Source: Dendrophyllia cribrosa (Eukaryota > Cnidaria > Anthozoa > Scleractinia > Dendrophylliidae). Taken from it: a DNA stretch of 64,000 bases. Location: positions 24,259,270-24,323,269 of the forward strand of contig JAJLRJ010000006.1 in assembly GCA_024195265.1 (NCBI GenBank), read 5' to 3'. Of the stretch, positions 10,816 through 21,934 are shown piece after piece (position 1 is the stretch's first letter; the number at the start of each line of letters is the position of its first letter). The notes beneath the pieces were generated by a model, which saw nothing but the letters and a program-made list of their open reading frames with translations, was not told the DNA's origin and did no database searches. A program made the translations under genes and the position numbers.

Positions 10816-12539
10816 TGTGGTGGTTAATCTCCTTGTGTCTCCTGTTGAGTGAAATGTATAATCTGTATACGGATTATTTTTACTACTGAGTCTAGCAGAA
10901 TGCCAAGTCTGCCAAGGCTGCCCGATTTATAAGTTCACTTTTATTCTCCGTCAGAAAAGTCTGTTTCAAGTGTTAGTTTAGCCTGCGGCGCGGCTAAGTG
11001 TTTCTGTTTCAAGTGCTTTTGAGATTAAGAGTTTAGATGAATTGATTAAAAGGTTGGCGCTTTGCATTGTCGAATGGCTTCACATTTAGAAACATATATC
11101 GTGCTGTAGCGTTTATCCGAAGTCTTGAAAAATCCATTTGAGATCATTTGAAGTCCACAGATCGGTTTTAATTTTCCATACTGAGTTTGAAGTCAAAGAC
11201 ATTGCTTCGCGTATTCACGTATTCACAGATAAAAATGGCCACAAAGTGACGTCATATCACTTAACATAGCAACTTCAAGGTCATAAGAGATAGTAACTAA
11301 CTGAAAACAAGAACTCTACGAGTTGTGAAACCGGGCTTTAAGCGTACATAAGAAATTAAGAATTCGAAGCACAGCCAGAAGTGTAACTGCTCCACAATCG
11401 AAGATTCACTATGACACTGTAGAATGCATTTACTGTTTATTCTTCATTTCGTAGTTTTAATAGGAGGCTTTTACATGGAGCTGTGATGAAGTGAAAAACG
11501 GCCGGAAAACCATTATCAATATCGTGAAACTGAAAATCCAGGTCATCAATTTACAACAAAAGAAAAAGAAAAATGACGAAACGAAACATATCAAATAAAA
11601 GGAACTTACATTATTGCCAGATTTGGCGAGAGTTCCATTCGATAACGATTTCCTTTTCTTTCTTTACGAGGAACAGATAAATGGACCGTTGCATGCACGA
11701 GTGATTGCGAAAGACTGATTAAAAGTTTCGAATAATGTAGTAAAGTGCGTGACGGATCACTTTGTGTGACCGGAAAAACGACTGTAAAACAAATCATAAC
11801 AATTGGATTAATTCTCGTGCCTTAGGGGCACTTACTAGACCCTAAAGCCCGACTTTACTACTCGTAGAGTTCTTGTTGGTAATCATTCTGCACGTAACAC
11901 AGTTTTTCGGGTCTGAAAAGTTTTCGGGACTTTTGAGAAACGTACGCCTGGACCGATGGATAGTTAACAACTATTCACTGAAGTGGAGGTGGCTAGTAAA
12001 TATCCACCACTCGCCACCGAGACTGAGGTGATTCGCTAGTGATTAGTTGTTTTAGTATCATGATACTAAAATAGTGAGATTAAGATAATACAGCACGAAA
12101 ATGACGATTTTAAAAATAAAACACAAACAGAGGTGATAAACATGGTTTGTTGTCTAATCACTCTGCAGTGAAAGGAAAACAAAATAATTTCTAACTTAGT
12201 ACAAGTAATAAAACCAGACGTACAGGAGAGGGGCATCTCGTTTATTGATCACGCATAAACGGCCTTAACATAGGTTAATAAACCTAACGTACTAAACCTG
12301 GATCAGACATAATTCAAACTTTACTAAAGTAAAACTTTGAGATTGAATTGGACCAAAAAACGGAGATGCCGTCGAATGACAACTCCTAACTGACAAACTC
12401 CGGCCTTAAATATTCAATTCGTAACATAATTACGTCACCAACACACCAATGAATCTACATACCAAAGCACAGCTATCTTACAATAACAACGTGAAAAATT
12501 TTATAAACCAACGCATGTTTATAACAAACTTGACTTTTC

Positions 12540-13555
12540 TTATGCTAAGCCGGACGCTAAAATATCAAAATGATCCCAATTAATGTTGGGATCAGTCATT
12601 TTTGTATGATCAATAGTTGTGGCTAGCGTTGTAAAATAAAGTGTATGTTGTTGTTGTTGTATCAGCAAAGACTGATGTATGACGGTCACTCCTAGTATAG
12701 TGAGGGCCTCGAAATGTTCGGTTTTTCCCTGTCGTGAAGTCGTCCGGTTTTGTTTTCCCCATGTAGAATTCATCACAATCCCAGAAACCAGCTTTGTGGA
12801 CAACTTTAGACATTTGAAAGCGGTTCAGGCGGTCCTTGTATGGAAAGAAGGATTTGATGCCGCGTGTCGGTTCTGAAATATAATTTTGGGGTTGATGCAA
12901 GAATAGAATCAAGACGTTTGGTGACTTGGTTGCTGTGAAGACCTAAGCCGGTAAGGTAGCGAAGGATGAATATATCTTTCTTGGAAACTGTAGGAACAGG
13001 GTTGTTTGGCTTGTTATTATTTCTGTTCAAAACATCATTAACGTTGTAAATGCCTTGAAGGTAACCATTTTGTAGCAAAAGTTCCTTAAGATCATTAAGA
13101 GCGGATTGCAATAAAGAAGCCGAGGAGCAAATTCGGAGGCAACAATAGGTGAGCGTGCGGATGAGATTAATTTTGTACTTGCGAGGTGTGAATGAATCCC
13201 ATTTAGTGTAGAGGCCAGTGAATGTCTTCTTCCGGTAAATGGATGTCATGAAAGTTCTGTTGGGGCATCGTTTGACCAGGATGTCTAAAAACGGAATCTC
13301 GTTGTCCTGTTTAAATTCAATAGTGAATTTGATATTGTTGTGACGACTGTTTATAAAAACTCATTAGCAGTGTCTTTACTGTCAAACATGGTGAACGTGT
13401 CGACAACAAATCTATACCAAAGTGAAGAACAGACTCTACCGTTCACGAGAAGCTGATGCCTTATTAACTGTAGCTTCTTAGGATTGACAGTCCGTATTAT
13501 TAAATTACTGTTAAGATTGTCAGTTTTTTTAATCTTGGTTCCAGACCCCTATTTT
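12540..13555 (-). pseudogene. Penelope-like retroelement, RT C-terminus plus GIY-YIG, frameshifted
   Basis: On the minus strand: WYRFVVDTFTMFDSKDTANE (RT active-site region, about 13,350-13,420), then IEFKQDNEIPFLDILVKR, SIYRKKTFTGLYTKWDSF, ILRYLTGLGLHSNQVTKRL, VVHKAGFWDCDEFYMGKTK (the GIY-YIG domain) and finally TEHFEAL and NINWDHFDILASG. The usual YVDD reads FVVD, so a catalytic aspartate is lost. Frameshifts occur near 13,355 and 12,750. The 5' half of the RT is absent. It belongs to a different Penelope family from the fragment at 10.5 kb. Confidence 0.8.
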
Positions 13556-13559
13556 GAAC

Positions 13560-14675
13560 TACAGTTATATAAAAAAAGTTTTCAAACACTGTAACGGTTA
13601 CTTTTGAAAATGTATGTTGCTTAGCATACAAAACGTCAAGTTTATTATTAAAACTAGTAGTAATCATAGATTATAGTGCGTCTTCTTATCCCCTGGCACC
13701 TCGTCTTGACCTAGTACCTCAGTTTCATGAATTAATTCAGCCACTGTTTAAAAGGGCTATGTCGCGAGATATGTTACGCAGGCAAAAACGTCGGGCCGAC
13801 ATCAAACAAATTCACGCTATCGCCGTGGGATCGGGCAAAATCCTGCCGTGCTGTGTACTCCGAAAGGTCTCAGATTTTTCCGACATATAAATAGTATATA
13901 TGTCTTGATTTCATTTCGTTTATTTCTCCGATTCTGAAATCATACTCCTCAGTACATGTACTTATACCGGAACCGGAAATGAGAAATTTCTGAGAAAGCC
14001 TGAAAAATTGCTCCCGTGATAAATTTCTTGGACACCGCGTTAATGGAGCATGAAATCGACGATTAAGTTACGCAACATTCAACGTGAATTTCGCAGGATT
14101 TTTCCGATAAAATTACAACTACCAGTTGCAAGTAAGACACAAGACTGTTGAATATAATTCCTTTATTAGCTGGACAAATTTTAGTCACAAAACTGCGAAA
14201 TCTTTAGTCGCAAATGCGCCCGATACAGGCGCAATTTCGAGCACTGTAAAGTTAATCTACGTTCGCCTGGCGCGGCCGGTCAGTGAAGTATTGCTTCAAG
14301 ACATACAGTGAATTGCTTCGTACCGTAGAACATCGCGAAGAACGACGTCGGTATTTAGGTGAAAGCTTCCCAAATCAGGCAGAGAACCACAGCAAAATCA
14401 AGATAGAACATTCAAAACATACCAGAACGGTAGCGAGGAAAATCCGGTAACTTCTTTCTTGATTCCAAAGAGACCCAACAACTTACTTGGTCCGGAGAAG
14501 AACCTTCGTCCAATTTTTCCACTGCGTACTTTCAGTAGGCATTGAAATATTGAGCCGTACGATTCCAAAATTGGGAAAATATCCGAAACTAAGTCAAGAC
14601 AAATAGATTATTCACATGTGACATTTCGGAACCCCAGCGCCCCAGGATGATGCCTGATTTCCACGCGCTGGGAAT
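13560..14675. other. Gene-free stretch
   Basis: No exon, long inverted repeat or recognisable element was found. Open frames here are short and lack splice context. Confidence 0.5.
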
Positions 14676-14680
14676 GCTGG

Positions 14681-14837
14681 ATACTATTGTGACGTTTCAA
14701 GATGGCGCAGATTTGGTACCGACACTTTTCTCGATTCGTTCCGCCTAGACGACGCGCTAAGCATGTTGAATACTATTGTGACGTTTCAAGATGGCGCAGA
14801 TTTGGTACCGACACTTTTCTCGATTCGTTCCGCCTAG
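14681..14837. repeat. Tandem duplication of a 68-bp segment (period 89)
   Basis: The segment from ATACTATTGTGACGTTTCAA to TCGATTCGTTCCGCCTAG occurs at 14,681-14,748 and again, unchanged, at 14,770-14,837. The identity suggests a recent duplication. It includes GTGACGTTTCAAGATGGCGC; no gene start was confirmed beside it. Confidence 0.85.
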
Positions 14838-14916
14838 CCGACAAGATTAGGAAGCGTCTCCTTCGTCGACGCAATGAGTTGGTTTACCATGTTTATCACC
14901 GTTGCTTGTGTTTTAG

Positions 14917-15077
14917 CCCCTGGTCGCACTACAGTCAAAAACAAAAATCCGCCTGTGCAAAAATCGAGCAAAACAAAAGAAACCACTCCGGTGGGACACG
15001 CTTTTTGTAAAATGTTTTTGTTTTTATGTCATTTTGCACGGGCTAATTTTTGTTTTTGACTGTAGTGCGACTAGGCC
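14917..15077. mobile_element. MITE with ~44-bp terminal inverted repeats
   Basis: The left end CCTGGTCGCACTACAGTCAA and the right end TTGACTGTAGTGCGACTAGG are inverted copies that extend through AAAACAAAAAT and TGTGCAAAA. The interior is about 70 bp and non-coding. No clear target duplication can be read. Confidence 0.8.
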
Positions 15078-15588
15078 CTTATTTTTGATTAAGTTACGAT
15101 GGCCTAAGAACAAGAGTTTATATGACGACTTTAAGTCATTTATACCTGTCAACGATTACAATTTTTGCGCGCAAATGCTTGGAGGTGAATAGCTCTTGCT
15201 ATCCCAAGTTTCAGTTGCCAATCAGCTAGAGCGCGCCAATAACGCTATCCACTGTTTTAATCGGTTGCACGCGATGTTGCATCGTGTGCCTGGGCCTATT
15301 GCTACGCATTTTTATATGTGGGGCGCATCGGTAACAAAACGAAATTCAAAAGGGGGGGGGGGGGGTCTTATTAGAAAGGGGGTGCTCATTGGAAGAAGGG
15401 TGCTAAATCGTATCATTACAGTAAACTAATAGACTTTTAGATGCAAGCTATACGCGAGCGAACACGCGATCTACAAGCAGTGGCTACTGAGCAGCGAGCC
15501 GCGAAACGCGCAAGGAACGAGGGCTTCGCCGCTCGTTCGACTATTAACTTGCTATTAATTAACTATTAACCGCGGGGTTGGTGTTCGA

Positions 15589-15620
15589 GTGTGTCAGTAA
15601 ATTAGAATTTACTGACACAC
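15589..15620. repeat. Short near-perfect hairpin
   Basis: GTGTGTCAGTAAATT is followed after three bases by its inverse. A G-run lies upstream at about 15,352-15,366. The stretch 15,080-15,900 is otherwise featureless. Confidence 0.75.
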
Positions 15621-15910
15621 CGACCGGCAAAAATGCTGATCCACCTCTCCATACGCATGCCGTGGGAGGACAGTTTTCCCTGTCCCCAGCCAACAGCTAC
15701 CTCATGTGTAGCGTAACATACAATACGTTGCTGTTACACAGAATATAAATACAATACTTCATGATTGTAATAGATTTCATTGTCAAATTTACAGATAAAT
15801 ATGTCGACTACTTACATGGATGTTAACCTCAATAAAATACTTGAAAAGTTAATTTTTCAACAGCACAGTATTTATATTCAATACACATCCCATAAACAGG
15901 TTATCAAAAG

Positions 15911-15979
15911 TGTTCTATTTCATAACACTCCCATTCATACTCAGTTGAAACAAGGTATGGGAATAATGATTGACCAGCG
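15911..15979 (-). repeat. PAT element B2 repeat
   Basis: 69 bp matching 16,234-16,302 almost base for base (CATTCATACTCAGTTGAAAC inside). It forms the outer 3' end of the element. Between B2 and A2 is a strong hairpin at 15,981-16,009 (CCTAAGCCAAGCTG, GAA loop, inverse). Confidence 0.8.
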
Positions 15980-16070
15980 GCCTAAGCCAAGCTGGAACAG
16001 CTTGGCTTAGGGAGGGGCAGTTAGCGGTGCGACCCGAGCGATGGGGTGGGAGGGTGGGCCGTTCCCTTCC

Positions 16071-16233
16071 CCTCGTTCCGCTGGAAAACTGAGTGTGAGT
16101 GGAGTTGACAGTCCGCTCGCTATTTATAACACGGCTCTTACGTAATCATCGCGAAATATTCTCACTTGGCCTAACTGGCTGCATTGTTGAAGCATATTTC
16201 AAATTTGCATATGATTAGGAGTATTATGAATAG
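16071..16233 (-). repeat. PAT element A2 repeat
   Basis: 163-bp direct copy of A1 at 21,090-21,252, beginning CCTCGTTCCGCTGGAAAACT in plus-strand reading and ending TATTATGAATAG. Only two or three substitutions are seen between copies. Confidence 0.85.
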
Positions 16234-16302
16234 TATTCTATTTCATAACACTCCCATTCATACTCAGTTGAAACAAGGTATGGGAATAATGATTGACCAG
16301 CG
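16234..16302 (-). repeat. PAT element B1 repeat
   Basis: Directly abuts A2, as expected for the B1-A2 junction. It matches B2 with a small number of changes at its A2-proximal edge. Confidence 0.8.
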
Positions 16303-16541
16303 CTCCCTCGCCATCTGTCTCCCTTTCCAGGGAGAATACTCTCCGAAAATAGCAATCAGTCCTTCACCAATCCCCCTTTTTGGAGCCCCCCATCCTCCAT
16401 TACTCATTCTCCATATACTCCAAAAAAATAAAATAAAATATAACAAGCTGGGTGAGCAAAACGATGGTGTATTTACTAACTAGTTCAATATTACACGTTT
16501 CGATAAATCTCTGGGGCACGTCCTCTTGCTAGGGTTACGAG

Positions 16542-17436
16542 TTATTTTTCTACAGGATGAGATCTTTTCTGTGAGGTACCACCAGGGAACGCACAGACAA
16601 ACCGCTTAAGCTCGTTTGTATCTTTCCATGGAGTGGCAACTTCGTTTACAGACGTTTCCGCCAACCTGGCTGAGGCCCCACTCGGGTTTAAGACTTTAGC
16701 CAATTGTAGATGGTACAATGCCGTATGGCGTCGCGCCCAGCCAACGTGCTCCATTATTTCCGAGAGATCAGCACCTGTCAGTGCTAAGGTGATCGTGCAA
16801 CCTGATCGAAAGCCATGTAGTGTCTCTCCTTCGTCAGCTTTCATTTCTTTTAGGTATAGTTTCAGGCGGGCTTCTGCAGTGGCGGAACTTAAGGGTGCAT
16901 CCCTTACTCCATTGTCGGTGGTCGTAGGGCGGAACAAATAGCTGGTAGTAAGGTTGATGCCAATTTGTCTCGCGACATCCATATACAGTTCTATCCCTCT
17001 GATGGGGCAAATCGCTGTTTGCGGATTTCTTCGAATTCCAAACACATTCTGATCACCGTCTCTAAGTGTTTTCCCCCAAACATGATTAAATAAAAAAACC
17101 ATCATCGTTTGGAAATCTTAGAATTTCCGGCGTTTTGACCTGGCCTAGGTCACCGGGCCGGTCGCCACTAAAGAACGCTGTTTTATAGTTCAGACTGTTT
17201 TTGTTCCAGTCATGTCCAGCAATATGAACCACAAGGTTTTTTTTGTGTATTCTAGAAGTGTACGGCAAATGCCCAGAGGTCGCCAGGGATGCCGCGTTTA
17301 TGGGGCACCCAGCCACGCTTTGATGGGAGTAGCAGGGCATCTTTATCCCCCATAGAAGCCAATTTCCGTGCCTTAACTGCTTTCCCCGTAACAATAGGCC
17401 ACCAGTATTTCCTTGGATAAGTGTCCATGACGACAA
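16542..17436 (-). pseudogene. PAT element tyrosine recombinase (frameshifted)
   Basis: The catalytic domain reads HGFRSGCTITLALTGADLSE (H-x2-R), then MEHVGW (H-x2-W) and the nucleophile in ALYHLQL; H97, R100, H120 and Y131 in the 187-residue frame 16,542-17,105. The first catalytic arginine lies upstream in another frame, in FFSGDRPGDLGQ. The break falls at a T run near 17,097, a typical homopolymer slip. The enzyme would integrate circular cDNA without target duplication (family knowledge). Confidence 0.85.
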
Positions 17437-18160
17437 GTGTAAGGGGTTTCTTGTAGTTTCCCAAGAATTTCAGTACTGGTCCAACCAATATTGACGGGGG
17501 GAAAACATATGGGCGGGACATGATAGCGCCATGTTGTGAAAGATCTTGCGCAAACAAGTTCACCCCTGCAGAAGTGTGGCAGACTATTGCCCATGCGATC
17601 TTTCATTACGTTTAAGTCTAGGGACATAAGATCGCAAGAGTGTCCCTTATCTCCCCCAAATTCTTCCTGAACACGATCCCAGGTCTGCCCTGACAGCTTA
17701 TTGTCGAAGACTGAGAAACGGCGAGAAGGCGCATCAGCCGGGTTTTCACCAGATGGAATGTAGGACAGGTGTAGGGAGATATTCAATCGTGCAGTTGTAA
17801 AGAACAGTGCCTTTAACGCGGCATTGAGCTCTGAACTTCTCCCTCTCTGGTTATTCCAGGCGTCTACCACTGCCTTGTTGTCCACTTGCGCGTCTATTCT
17901 TGTATTTTGTAACTGCTGCGCAAAGTGGTCAGCACTTTGTCGACAGCTATCGCTTCCTTTGTTGAGATCTCCAAGTGATGCTGGTCTTCGATCCAGTAGT
18001 CGGAGACCTGGTTGCTAAACGGGGCTAGAATGGACCCACCCCAACCTGAGTTGAAAGCATCGGTAGCTATCACCACTCTAACGTGACGCTCCTCCCCCCA
18101 CGGCAAGGGGTCGTCCCACCCTTCCAGAAACAACCAGTGCTCTATTTCGTATCTAAGTAA
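17252..18160 (-). pseudogene. PAT element RNase H and linker region (frameshifted)
   Basis: RNase H acidic positions are seen in VVIATDAFNSGWGG, HLEISTKEAIAVDKV, VDNKAVVDAWNN and SGENPADAPSRR. The frame breaks near 17,900, where SSYKIQE runs into a stop while the continuation NTRIDAQVDNK is in another frame. The downstream linker (FGGDKGHSCDLMSLD, then LKFLGNYKKPLTLVV) leads to the recombinase and shows a further shift near 17,400-17,560. Confidence 0.8.
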
Positions 18161-19481
18161 AGTAAGCTTTCCTGTCAACGGCAGCGGTTTCGTGTGGTTA
18201 GCCTTGATTCGTTGGCCTCTTGAGATGGCGGCGTTCATCTCTCGTGTAAAAAGCTTAGCTGCCGGGACGACAAGGCTGAGGGATACACATTTTCCCGCCA
18301 AACGCTGCAAGGTTTTCACTGTGACAAAGGGCTTTCCGAGCACGTCCTTAACAAGAGCAAGAAAACTCTGTCTCTTCTCAGGTTTTAGATGAAATACCTC
18401 TCGCGCAGAGTCAGAGAGGAAACCAAGGTATGGGACCGTCTGACTGGGGACTAGAACAGACTTTGCCAATCCCAGGAAGTACCCGAGTCTCACGAGGTGA
18501 TAGGCCACTAGGAATACCGCTGACTCTGCAGCTGCGCGGTGACGCGCATCACCGTTATCTATAGTGCAATATTCACCCTTATCAAGAGGGACTTGTAGTT
18601 CTCCATTGTGCAGGTCGTCGATGTATGGTGAGCAAGGTATGCCTATCGACCGGAAAAAAAATTTGATGCTAGGAGTCCTGTGGTGTGGTATACGTAAGGT
18701 GAGATCTTCCATCCGAACGGGAGCGTATTGTACGTGAAGTACCATCCTCCCCACTGGATACCAAAGAAGGTGCGGCTCTCTTCAGTGAGGAGGATGTGGT
18801 CGTAGCCTGACTTGTCATCTAGAACGGTCTGGTATGTGTCTCTCTGCACATATCGGGGAAGATCTGAAACAGAGTCTAGAGAAAACGGCATGTCACACAT
18901 CCATAGATTTAAGTAACGCGCGTCGTGACAAAGTCTTGGCTTTGTGGGCTCGACTGTCAAGGGCAGAACAATGTGCGGCGGATAAGCCACACCCACTTTC
19001 CCGACTATGGTGATTGCACCACATTTGACGCGATTGATAAGGGTTTTCTGTACAAACTGAGTGAAAGGCTTGCATGACGTATTGTTTCTGAACGTTTTAG
19101 CTGGCGGTCTGTCTCGTATCCATCCAAGTATCTCTTCTTGCTTTGGGGAGGGGGTTCGGTGGGAAATCTCCTCCCAATACATGTAATTATTATGTAACTC
19201 CCCTGCTTTGAAGTTGTCTGGGTCGCGGAAAACTAGATCTGTTAGTTTACCACAGGCTTCCCCTTCCTCGACCAGTCTAGCCTTCTTATGATCGGCTGAT
19301 ATTTCATTGGCGGACTTGGCGGGGTTTCCGAACAGGTCGATCCATGATATCGAGCGATCGTAGCTATCATAGTTGAGGAGAGACTTGATTTCATGATCAA
19401 AGTCTCCGTTCTTTTCCCAAGTCCATGTAATGTTCTACAGGAAGTAACGAGAGCAAAAACAGTAAAATTAGAGGAAGACAT
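18160..19481 (-). pseudogene. PAT element reverse transcriptase (frameshifted)
   Basis: Minus-strand order: PMKYQPIIRRLDWSRKGKP (N-terminal), KCGAITIVGKVG, PRLCHDARYLNLWM, VLDDKSGYDHILLTEES (first catalytic Asp), FFGIQWGGWYFTYNTLPFGW, then CSPYIDDLHNGEL with the YIDD active site, and LGLAKSVLVPSQTVPYLGF. One frameshift lies between 18,643 and 18,754, just before YIDD. Another break lies near 19,200-19,240. Confidence 0.85.
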
Positions 19482-19694
19482 CTCTTTGCTCTGGTCTTAA
19501 AAAGGAAAGGGGGTTTAAGGGACAACCAAGAACCCCGCCAAGTCGACAATGAAATAACAGCTCTGACCTAGCGCATTTGCTAGGGGGTTTTTAGAAAACT
19601 AGATAACCCGTTTTCAAAACTGTTATCCCAGTGTGACTTATGAGAGAAAGATAATCTTACTTTTGTAGCAATCAGGCAGCTTTATTACTATGGT

Positions 19695-19780
19695 ATAACC
19701 AACACAATTAATACATTCGGCATTCAAAGCGGTTCATATAACCAACACAATTAATACATTCGTCATTCAGAACGGTTCAT
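19695..19780. repeat. 43-bp tandem duplication between gag and RT
   Basis: ATAACCAACACAATTAATAC starts at 19,695 and again at 19,738. The units differ at a few positions. They lie in the spacer between the gag stop and the RT frame of the PAT element. Confidence 0.85.
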
Positions 19781-19782
19781 TG

Positions 19783-20280
19783 TTAGTTCTTTTTAGCCCT
19801 TGTATCCTTGTCTTTATCCATAGATTTCTTATTTGGACAGTTAGCCCTATAGTGGCCGGGTTCGCCACAGTCAAAACACTTCACTTGGGATAGGTCCACA
19901 CGATTATTCCGTTGCCATTGTGGTCTTCTATACGGTGCAGAGTAATTATTACCACGCCGTGGTGTGGATTGTTGGCGGTATGTTTTAGCGACCTTTGATT
20001 CGATGTCCAGCACTTTCTCATGGTCCTTATCTCCGATAAGGCGGGCTACTAGACTGTGAAACTGAAGTTTCGGGACATCGATGTTGCTACGTGCGGTTTG
20101 GTGCGCCAAACGGTAGTAGTTAGACTTCTCATGGCGTTTGTCGCTGGCTGTGCTTGTAACGTTTCCAGCATTTCTAATGCCTCATACTTGTTGAATTCAG
20201 TAAGAGGACGCGCCGTGTATGCCAATATCCGTCTAACTAGCTTCCACCGACGCCTTGGTTACTGATTCCAAGGACTCTTA
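19783..20280 (-). pseudogene. PAT element gag, C-terminal part with CCHC knuckle
   Basis: The frame carries HQTARSNIDVPKLQFHSLVA, then a basic region and the zinc knuckle CFDCGEPGHYRANC (C-x2-C-x4-H-x4-C), ending KDKDTRAKKN. In-frame sequence extends upstream of the first candidate start through SNYYRLAHQ. Around 20,150 the reading YEALEMLETLQ shifts frame. It would package element RNA into particles. Confidence 0.8.
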
Positions 20281-20553
20281 AAGGGCTTTCACTTCGTCTC
20301 TCAATTTTACAAGAATAATAAAACAGACACGAGCAGTCAGTACTCATGATACATATCATTTATTTCGCGTGTGAATAGTGTCTAATGAAACATTATGTTT
20401 TGCATTTAGCTTACGTAACAAGCCGCAAATTTGCATCCCGCGGTCTCTTAAGAGGACAATAGGGAATATTTCCCTTGTTTAACCGCCAAAGAGGTGTGTT
20501 TATTATTTGTTTTTTACAATGAAAGCAATGCACTTTGTTTTGGCTACTTCTTT

Positions 20554-20750
20554 GTCCGTAATCAGCATTTGGTGTCCATCGAACCATCATTTTACGAACA
20601 AAGCAAAACATTTCTTTGCTTTCTCCCACCCGTAATCAGCGTTCGATTTCCATCGAACCATCATTTTACGAACAAAGCAATAGACTTCTTCGCTTTCTTC
20701 CGTCCGTAATCAGCGTTCGAGTTTTATCGAACCATCATTTTACGAACGAC
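20554..20750. repeat. ~75-bp tandem repeat, three units
   Basis: CGTAATCAGC(A/G)TT and ATCGAACCATCATTTTACGA recur with starts near 20,554, 20,629 and 20,703. The array lies inside the gag region of the PAT element and interrupts its reading frame. Confidence 0.8.
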
Positions 20751-20889
20751 ACCACACCCAGGCGATTCCAGTTATCGTCCACTAGCGTTTTCAGCGCTGC
20801 TTTGCCTCAGCTGGATCATCAGAAACGGTTCATGGTTTCTAAGAAAAGAAACAAAAGGGAACGTAAATCATTACTGTTTGGTAAGAGAA

Positions 20890-21042
20890 TAATCACCTCT
20901 AGTTCCTGTTGGTTCGCAGCGGGAACTGCCGCTGCTTGACCGGCTGGCTGGGGTTGTTCTGCAAAGCAGGTTCATCGGGTGCGGCATTCGGCGCCGCCGG
21001 CAATTCGGGGTTTGGATGTTGTACAGGGTCTGCGTCTGCCAT
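20890..21042 (-). pseudogene. PAT element gag, N-terminal part
   Basis: An ATG at 21,042 opens MADADPVQHPNPELPAAPNA, an Ala/Pro-rich start. The frame runs into a stop after about 47 codons, but a shifted frame continues naturally (AGQAAAVPAANQQELEVI), so an indel near the CAACCCCAGCC stretch (about 20,955) is likely. The start lies about 50 bp inside A1, as expected for a 5' gag. Confidence 0.6.
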
Positions 21043-21089
21043 CTATCGCGAGGGTCGTACCGCCAACAAGAACTTTAAGAGTGACCGAT

Positions 21090-21252
21090 CCTCGTTCCGC
21101 TGGAAAACTGAGTGTGAGTGGAGTTGACAGTCCGCTCACTATTTATAACACTGCTCTTACGTAATCATCGCGAAATATTCTCACTTGGCCTAACTGGCTG
21201 CATTGTTGAAGCATATTTCAAATTTGCATATGATTAGGAGTATTATGAATAG
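21090..21252 (-). repeat. PAT element A1 repeat (5' end)
   Basis: 163-bp direct copy of A2. It lies directly upstream of the gag start on the minus strand and presumably contains the element promoter; TATTTATAAC is present in both copies. Confidence 0.85.
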
Positions 21253-21520
21253 CGGGGGCAGCTATAGTGAACACTATTTCTAGTGTTAACCTTATCTTGT
21301 AGAAAAACTTTAACATGCAAGGCTGATCAGACAGCAAATTCGTTCGATTTCTTTTAATAGTATTTTGCCCAATATTTTGTTTAGACAAAACTAACCTTCA
21401 TCAGGGGCTAAGAAAGTTAAGTATCTTGTAGAGCACATCACAGACTATCTATTGGACGTAAAATATTTCCGCCATATCGCAACATCGCAAAAACCCAATG
21501 GGGTAGGGGAGGTGGAACAA

Positions 21521-21543
21521 CCCCCCCCCCCCCCCACCCCCCC
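21521..21543. repeat. Poly-C tract
   Basis: Fifteen C, one A, then seven C. The stretch 21,253-21,740 holds no recognised gene. Confidence 0.9.
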
Positions 21544-21742
21544 GCTTGTACCACGTTGTAGGTATAAGTCTACGTGTACGTCGGAGGGTTAATAGTATTC
21601 TATGAATCAGGGTAAAATTTATTTTTTGTACACCTAATGGCAGAAACATTGACATTCACAGGGGATAAAAGAAGATACATTGTTAAGAAATAAAAAAGCT
21701 ATTCTCAGTACCGAAAATGAAACAAGAATATTTCCATAACAA

Positions 21743-21934
21743 TGGATTTTCATTGTCGCGAAATGTTTTACCTGCGTAAATAAAACGCACGTAAACAATT
21801 TTCACTGTCGCGTAAGCCGCAAGCCGTTCATACATCGTCTCTTATTTTGTTTACGACACAATGGAAATTGTTTACGTGCGTTTTATTTACGCCCGTTTTA
21901 CGCAGGTAAAAATTTACGCAACTATGGAAATCCA
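21743..21934. mobile_element. MITE with ~75-bp imperfect inverted repeats
   Basis: The left arm (TGGATTTTCATTGTCGCG, TTTACCTGCGTAAATAAAAC, GCACGTAAACAATTTTCA) is matched inversely by the right arm (GAAATTGTTTACGTGCG, TTTTACGCAGGTAAA, ATGGAAATCCA). The right arm has a short internal duplication of the TTTTACGC motif. Confidence 0.75.

Larger units (their letters stand above)
10085..11950. mobile_element. Decayed element with diverged terminal inverted repeats, host of nested insertions
   Basis: The left end (about 10,090-10,140: CGTTTTTCGAAACTCCCGAA, GACTTTTCGAACCCGAAA) is matched in inverse by 11,903-11,950 (TTTTCGGGTCTGAAAAG, TTTTCGGGACTTTTGAGAAA). Inside lies a second inverted pair, 11,304-11,340 and 11,841-11,878, around AGAACTCTACGAG and its complement. 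A Penelope-like fragment sits within the left half. No transposase is recognised, so the superfamily is open. Confidence 0.5.
15911..21252 (-). mobile_element. PAT-like (DIRS superfamily) tyrosine-recombinase retrotransposon
   Basis: On the minus strand the order is A1 repeat (21,252-21,090), gag, RT, RNase H, tyrosine recombinase, B1 (16,302-16,234), A2 (16,233-16,071) and B2 (15,979-15,911). A1 and A2 are 163-bp direct repeats with only a few differences. B1 and B2 are 69-bp direct repeats. This is the split direct repeat layout of PAT/Ngaro/Kangaroo elements, unlike the inverted ends of DIRS1 itself. RNase H next to RT and the recombinase argue for PAT-like. Integrase and protease are absent, as expected. 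Several frameshifts show that it is no longer autonomous. Near-identity of the repeats suggests moderate age. Confidence 0.85.

Noticed and set aside
16633..16941. Plus-strand ORF of 102 codons
   Set aside because: Antisense of the tyrosine recombinase of the PAT element.
21380..21410. Second hammerhead-like motif (CTGATGA on the minus strand)
   Set aside because: The GAAA part is missing (reads CAAAA) and stem II is weak.
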